Assembly (NCBI RefSeq): GCF_018873765.1
Contig: NC_057923.1
Location: forward strand, 19,811,913-19,875,912
Length of the DNA: 64,000 nt
Reading direction: 5' to 3'
Source: Telopea speciosissima
Lineage: Eukaryota > Streptophyta > Magnoliopsida > Proteales > Proteaceae
Shown piece after piece: positions 47,501 through 53,500 of this stretch. The notes beneath the pieces are model-generated. The model was not told where the DNA came from and ran no database searches. It saw only the letters and a program-made list of their open reading frames with translations. The first letter of the stretch is position 1. Each line of letters begins with the position of its first letter. Made by a program: the position numbers and the translations under genes.

Positions 47501-50500
47501 CCAAATCAATTTTTCTATTTCTGTTCACCCCTACCCACTGACCTACTAATTTTCTATTTCTGTTTGCCCCTTCTACCCACTAACGTATTAAATGTACATG
47601 AATGTGGGTCTTAATATATGTTGTTCTCTATGCAAGGTCTTTTATCTTCTCTTTTGTTGTCGGCAGTTAGGGTAAACAACTAGCTACTCTATCTTGTATT
47701 CTCTTCAAACTTTGCCATTTGTAATCTTGATTCTTGAGTACTAGTGTTCTGTCTTTTGCTGACGGTGAAGGATGGAAATTCTTGTACCCCAAATTGATCC
47801 AACTTGGGCTCTTAGTGAATAGTCTTTTTTGTTGAAAGAATACAAAGTTTATAATGGTCCCTTGTTGAGTATGTGGATGTAGTTTCCTTGGGCTTGTGAC
47901 ATTGGTTTGGGGATATTGGCAAATAGTAGAAAAATACATGTGTAAATCAGTAATTATTAAGAATTGAAGTAAAGAGAAAACTGTCAGTGTGTAGCATAGC
48001 TGCATCCTGCAAGAATCAGGATTCACATCTGTAAGAGAACTCAAGGGAGCACAGGACAACTTTCCGTCAAAGTATGAGTCAACACGAGTAATTTCTTTTA
48101 ATGGAATCATGAATGCAATGGAGATGAGGGCAGGTCTTGGTGCAATGGTTAAGGTTGCTCCATTGTGACCAAGTGGTCACGGGTTCGAGTCTGGAAACAG
48201 CCTCTCAGTGAAGGCAGGGGTAAGGCTGCATACATTATGACCCTCCCCAGACCCTGCAGTGGCAGGAGCCACGTGCACTGGGTGCACCCTTTTTTATGAG
48301 TGCAATGGAGAAGATGAAGCCATTGAACACCACATAAGTGGTATAAATTCAACAAAATGAACTTTGCTTTTGTAAAAATTGAAGCCAATTATACTCTTAT
48401 AAGGGAGAAACAACATGGCTTATATAAAATAAGGGAATTAGCTAATAGTTAAACTTTTGAAAGAAAATATTTTACCATGAAATGTTTGGGTAAGGGTACA
48501 CGTAAGGTCCATATCTTTGATGTTATTTTTTTTATAGAACCGTCAACCAATTGAGTTCTTGCTTCTGTGAGTCTTAGAGAGATCCAAAAAATTAATGTTA
48601 CCCCCTTATGGCCTGGACTTGATTATAGGTGCAGCAGGTTGACCGTCAGCCTGGTCTGTTGCAGGTCTGTCATGATTATGAGATTGCAGTTGAATGGAAG
48701 CCCACTCTTTTGCATATTCTGATGTATGATTTATAGTTTTGGGAGCAATCACCAGTAGCTCCCTTCTGTTTCTTGTATTTAGTTCGTTCCACTTGTTGGT
48801 TATGTGAGTATTCCTGGTTTGAGTGAATTTTTACTGCAGGTGAATTTGCAGATTCTCTCTCTCTCTCTCTTCCCCCCCCCCCTCTAAATATGGTTGTCAG
48901 TATGACCTGGATAAATTGCACCATGAGATGCAATCAATTTCAATTGTTTATGCGTGCTTGGGCATTTCAAGATGCTGCAAAATCCTGACTCTTGGTTGGG
49001 AAACTAATTTCAATCGGGTTTTGGCTCAGTTGAACATCAGTATTCCATGTGTAACACTGATGTTACTGTTAACAAGTCTTTTACATGCATCCACCACCGT
49101 GAGCTTGGAGCATTTGCTTATTCTTCAGCTTTTTCCAATGATTGCTGGTTTATACTCCAAGTATGGTTCTTTGTACCTCTTTTTCAGAACACTCTTTTTT
49201 TTTGAAAAAGCATAAGCTTCTCTTGAGGTTATACATGGTCCTTATTCTTCTAGCTAAGGTCTTCAAGGAAACAGTGTTGCTTTGTGCTCTTCCTGCTACA
49301 GCTTTTTGATGCTTCATTGTTAGTACATATTCATTCCTTAATGCATATTCATAGCTGAGTTTACTAAAACAAGGACTAGTCTCATCATGGTGAACTGGTG
49401 ATCAGAGAACACATCTGATTGTTCACCTCTAATGTGACGTGGTAAAGGCAAAGTTGTTCTATCTACTGACTGAACCCTCAGTTTGGGGTTTTTTTGTCAA
49501 CATGTTATCAGGCTCTCTTTGGCTTAATCTTAATAGAATGGTGTACAAAGAACAGAAGTTTATTATTATGTATATCTTAAGAGAATGGTTTACAAGTGGT
49601 GAGGGAAGACGTGCATAACTTAACACTAGTAAAAAGTATGTCTTTAAGTAGAGCTGATTGGAGAAACAAGATCCATGTAGCTGACCCATTTAGTTGGAAT
49701 AATGCTGGGTTTGAATTGAGTTGTAAGAAAATGGTTTCCAAAGAACCAGAGGTTTATTATGTAACCATCCTTCCCCCGTGCCCCCCCACCCCCCCCAACT
49801 GACCTTTTTTTCGGTACCTATACTTCATGCAAGGCCATTATCTATTCGCTACTTTTTTATTTTTATTTTTTTCCAATAGATGCATTAGAAGATATTATTA
49901 GCCTATGCCCCATGGGCAAGAGTAGCATATACAATAGATCACTGTACAGAGTACATAACCAGAAAGAAAACCAAAATACTGACTCAACTCTTCACCTCAC
50001 TATTCATAAAGTGGTCAAACAAGGAAATTGGGACTTAGAGGGAGACACTAATACAATGTGGAACAAGATGACGGCTTGTAAGAAGGTTGCTAAAGAGATA
50101 CAGGGGAATCAAAAGTTAAACGTCATGCCCCTAGGGAGACATGTTGGTGGGATGATGAGGTTCAAGCAGCCATTAAGACTAAGAAAGATAGTTTTAAGAC
50201 TTGCCAAAGAACTAAATAGGTAGAAGATCTAAGAAGGTATAAATTTTCCAGAACCAAAGCTAAGAACATTATGGAGAAAGAGGGCAAAGAAATATGAAGA
50301 TCTTTATAATAATCTCAACACAAAGGAAGGGGAAAAATCTATCTATAAGATAGCTAAAATGAGAGTATGGATGAGTAGAGATCTGGACCATGTTAGATGT
50401 ATTAAAGATGATGATGGTAAAGTACTAATAAGGGACGAGGACATTAAGGAGAGATGGAAAAACATTTCAACAACCTAATTAATGAAGATTCCTTGAGTTA

Positions 50501-53500
50501 TAGGGCTCCGGAAGGTTGCTTACTTAGCTTAACACCACATGACGTAGATGTATATGCAAAATTAGGGTGTCTGAAGTAAAAGAAGCATTAAAAAAGATTA
50601 GGATAGGCAAGGCTCAAGGCCCAGACGGGGTCCCAATAGAAGTGTGGAAGAGTTTATGAATTTGTAGTTTATCTTGGCTAACCAAGCTATTTAACAAGAT
50701 AATGAGCACAAAGAAATTGCCAGATGAATGGAGAAGCATTGTGGTCCAATTTACAAAAATAAGGGTGATCAGAGCTGCAATAGCTATAAAGGCATAAAAC
50801 TAATGAGCCATATGATGAAGTGATGGGAGAGGGTTATTGAAACCCACACGATAAACAAAATTACTCTTTCGGAGAACCAATTTGGTTTTATGCCAGGAAG
50901 ATCCACGATGGAAGCTATTTTGTTACTTTAGAGACTCGTGGAAATATATAGAGAGGGTAAGAAGGATCTCCATATGGTCTTTATTGACCTAGAAAAGTCT
51001 ACGACAGAGTCCCTAGAGAGTTAATTTGGCATATTATAGAGAAGAAGAGGGTGCCATGTAAATATGTGGACAAAATTAAAGGTATGTATGGTGGTGTGGT
51101 GACTAGTGTAAGAACCTTGGGGGGTCAAGGTAATTCCCAATTACAATGGGGTTACATCAAGGATCAACCTTAGCCTTAAGACCTTATACTTTTTTGATTA
51201 TCATAGATGTTATTTAACCAGATAAGGCTCATTCACTGGGCCACTCTTTTTATGGATGATTTAACTAGAGGCATACAATATGAGGTTCCTTGTTGTATGC
51301 TTTTTACTGATGATATTGTTTGGTGGATGAGACTAGCAGGGATTAACGCCAATTTGGAATTATGAAGATCAACCTTGGAATCAAAAGGTCTTCAAATAAG
51401 TAGAAGAAGAAGAAGAAGAACAACAACAACAAACTCAGCCTTATCCCAACTTAATGGGGTCAGCCACATGGATCCAAATAAAACAAAGTATGGAAAACAG
51501 AGTTTTAACATAAAAAAATAAGTAAAAAATGAAAGCAAATATGGGAAGAGATAAGAGATGAAAAAGGGAAAGGACATATGGAAGATGAGCAATAAATAGA
51601 AAAATGGACGATGAAGATGAAAGATAGTAAGAGGCAAGAGGCATAGCCCAGCTCGTCAGGAGAATCTCAGCTAAATGGGGTCTGCGACATGGATCCTTGA
51701 CCTTCAAATAAGTAGAACAAAGACTGAATATATGGTGTGTAACTTTAGCCACACTAGGACAGTTAGTGAGGTGGTGAATATTGATGAGAGGGGGATTCCA
51801 CAAAGTGATTATTTTAGATACCTAGGCTCCATCGTAAATAAAGAAGCTGATATAGAGGATGATGTTGCCTAGGGGATTAAAATAGGATGGATGACGTGGA
51901 GAGGTTGATGTAGATAATTCACTTAGAGCTTATTTTAGTGGAAATAAGCTTTGGGTTGGGTCCTATATGTATTGGGACTTTGATTTTGTAATTGGCCAAT
52001 TTAATGAGCCTAAAATCTGGGTAGAAAATAGGAAAACGGGATTTACTTCCTTAGTTTAGTTAGAGTCCTATTTTGAATTTGTTTTCTTTATTATTTCACT
52101 TAGTCAATTTAGGTTACCTTATTAGTTAAGGATAGGGTTTGGCTTTTCCTTTTTACTGTTTAAGTCTATTTTGGAGTCTTCTATATAAGTTTGTCAGGGA
52201 GGCCAGCATGGTACATGAATTTGATTAATGAAATATTGGCTTTAGCCTTTCCAAAAATCCTGAGATAGGTTGGGTGAGATGCCCAGGCTGAGATAGCCAT
52301 ACACGTCCCCCATCCCCTTCCATTGGTTCTTGATTCCAAATCTTAATTGAGTTTAAGAGTGCTACAAGCTGCTGGGATTTCTTTCATCTGATTGTCTCAT
52401 CGATTTCTTGAAGATTATTACATCAAGATTATTGCTGCTTGAACAGGTTACAAATTTGTGGTTTTTTTTATTTGTTACTTCAACCAAGGAAATTGTTCCC
52501 TCATTTGAGTTCCCATTGTTCTCTTGGTTCCCTCATATGATTTTGTTTCCGTTGCTCTCTTTCTTGTTCTTTGGAGATTTTCTTTTTGATCCTGCCTGGG
52601 ATTATACCTATTCAGGTTCTAGTCTTACATTAGAGGTGCGTCCGGAGTGTTGTGTTATCGGCGTATCCCTTTAAAGCTTAAAGGAAAATTTTATAGGACT
52701 TTCATTCGAACGGCTATGATGTATGGTGCGAAATGTTGGGCAGTTCATTTTGTTATATAGATAACTAAGTGTAGCAGAAATGAGGATGTTGAGATGGATG
52801 TGTGGCAAGACTAGGAAGGATAAAGTAAGGAATGACCATATTAGAGCTGAGTTGGGAGTAGCTCCTATTCATGATAAGCTACGTGAGAGTCGTTTGAGGT
52901 GGCACAACCATGTTCAACGAAGGCCTTGCGGTGCTCCAGTACGATGAGTTATTTGATTCTTATTGAAGGTACTAAAAGAGCCAGGGCCCAGGGGTAGGCC
53001 TAACCATTGGAGAAGTGGTGAGTAAAGACATGCATAGCTTAGGCCTCGTATCAGGTATGACTTGAATAGAACTAATTGGAGAGCAAGGATCCATGTGACC
53101 GACCCCATTTAGTTGGGATAAGGCTATGTTGTTCTATTTCCCCCCTCCCCATCTCTAGCAATGGTATCTACTAACGAATTGGAAGCTCTTTGTTTTCATT
53201 GGAATGAAATGTTCCATTGGTTGCATCGCTATCTGATACCTGTTGAAATCAGATCATTTTTACCAGCTCCATTAGTCATGGTAGTTGCTGCTCTTCTTAA
53301 GTTCTCATGTGTCATCCTAAAGTCAGTATCAATCTTTTCAGTTGTTTCACTTCCAGGTTCAACCTAAGAGTGCCCGGTGTCTCTTTTAAAGAATTAGGGA
53401 CTTACTTAATATTGAACTAATATAGTGTGGTAGCTGTTCTCTGGAAATTGATGCACTATGGTCCCAGAAAAGGGCTTAAAGGAATTGAAGCTTACCCCAA

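Larger units (their letters stand above)
49912..53137 (+). mobile_element. RTE-clade LINE, decayed, with two nested insertions
   Basis: Broken plus-strand frames read through an [27 protein letters not shown] linker (near 50330), [46 protein letters not shown], the catalytic LFTDDIV (51300-51320), [29 protein letters not shown], then after an insertion [13 protein letters not shown], and finally [20 protein letters not shown] and the tail GACCCCATTTAGTTGGGATA. Many stops. The 5' end is probably truncated. Nested in it are a 296-bp retroposon and a 727-bp solo LTR. It is in sense orientation in La intron 7. Confidence 0.88.

Noticed and set aside
49740..49912. A 5' start of the RTE LINE upstream of 49912
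   Set aside because: The sequence there is C-rich or AT-rich without RTE endonuclease motifs, so the LINE is taken as 5'-truncated.
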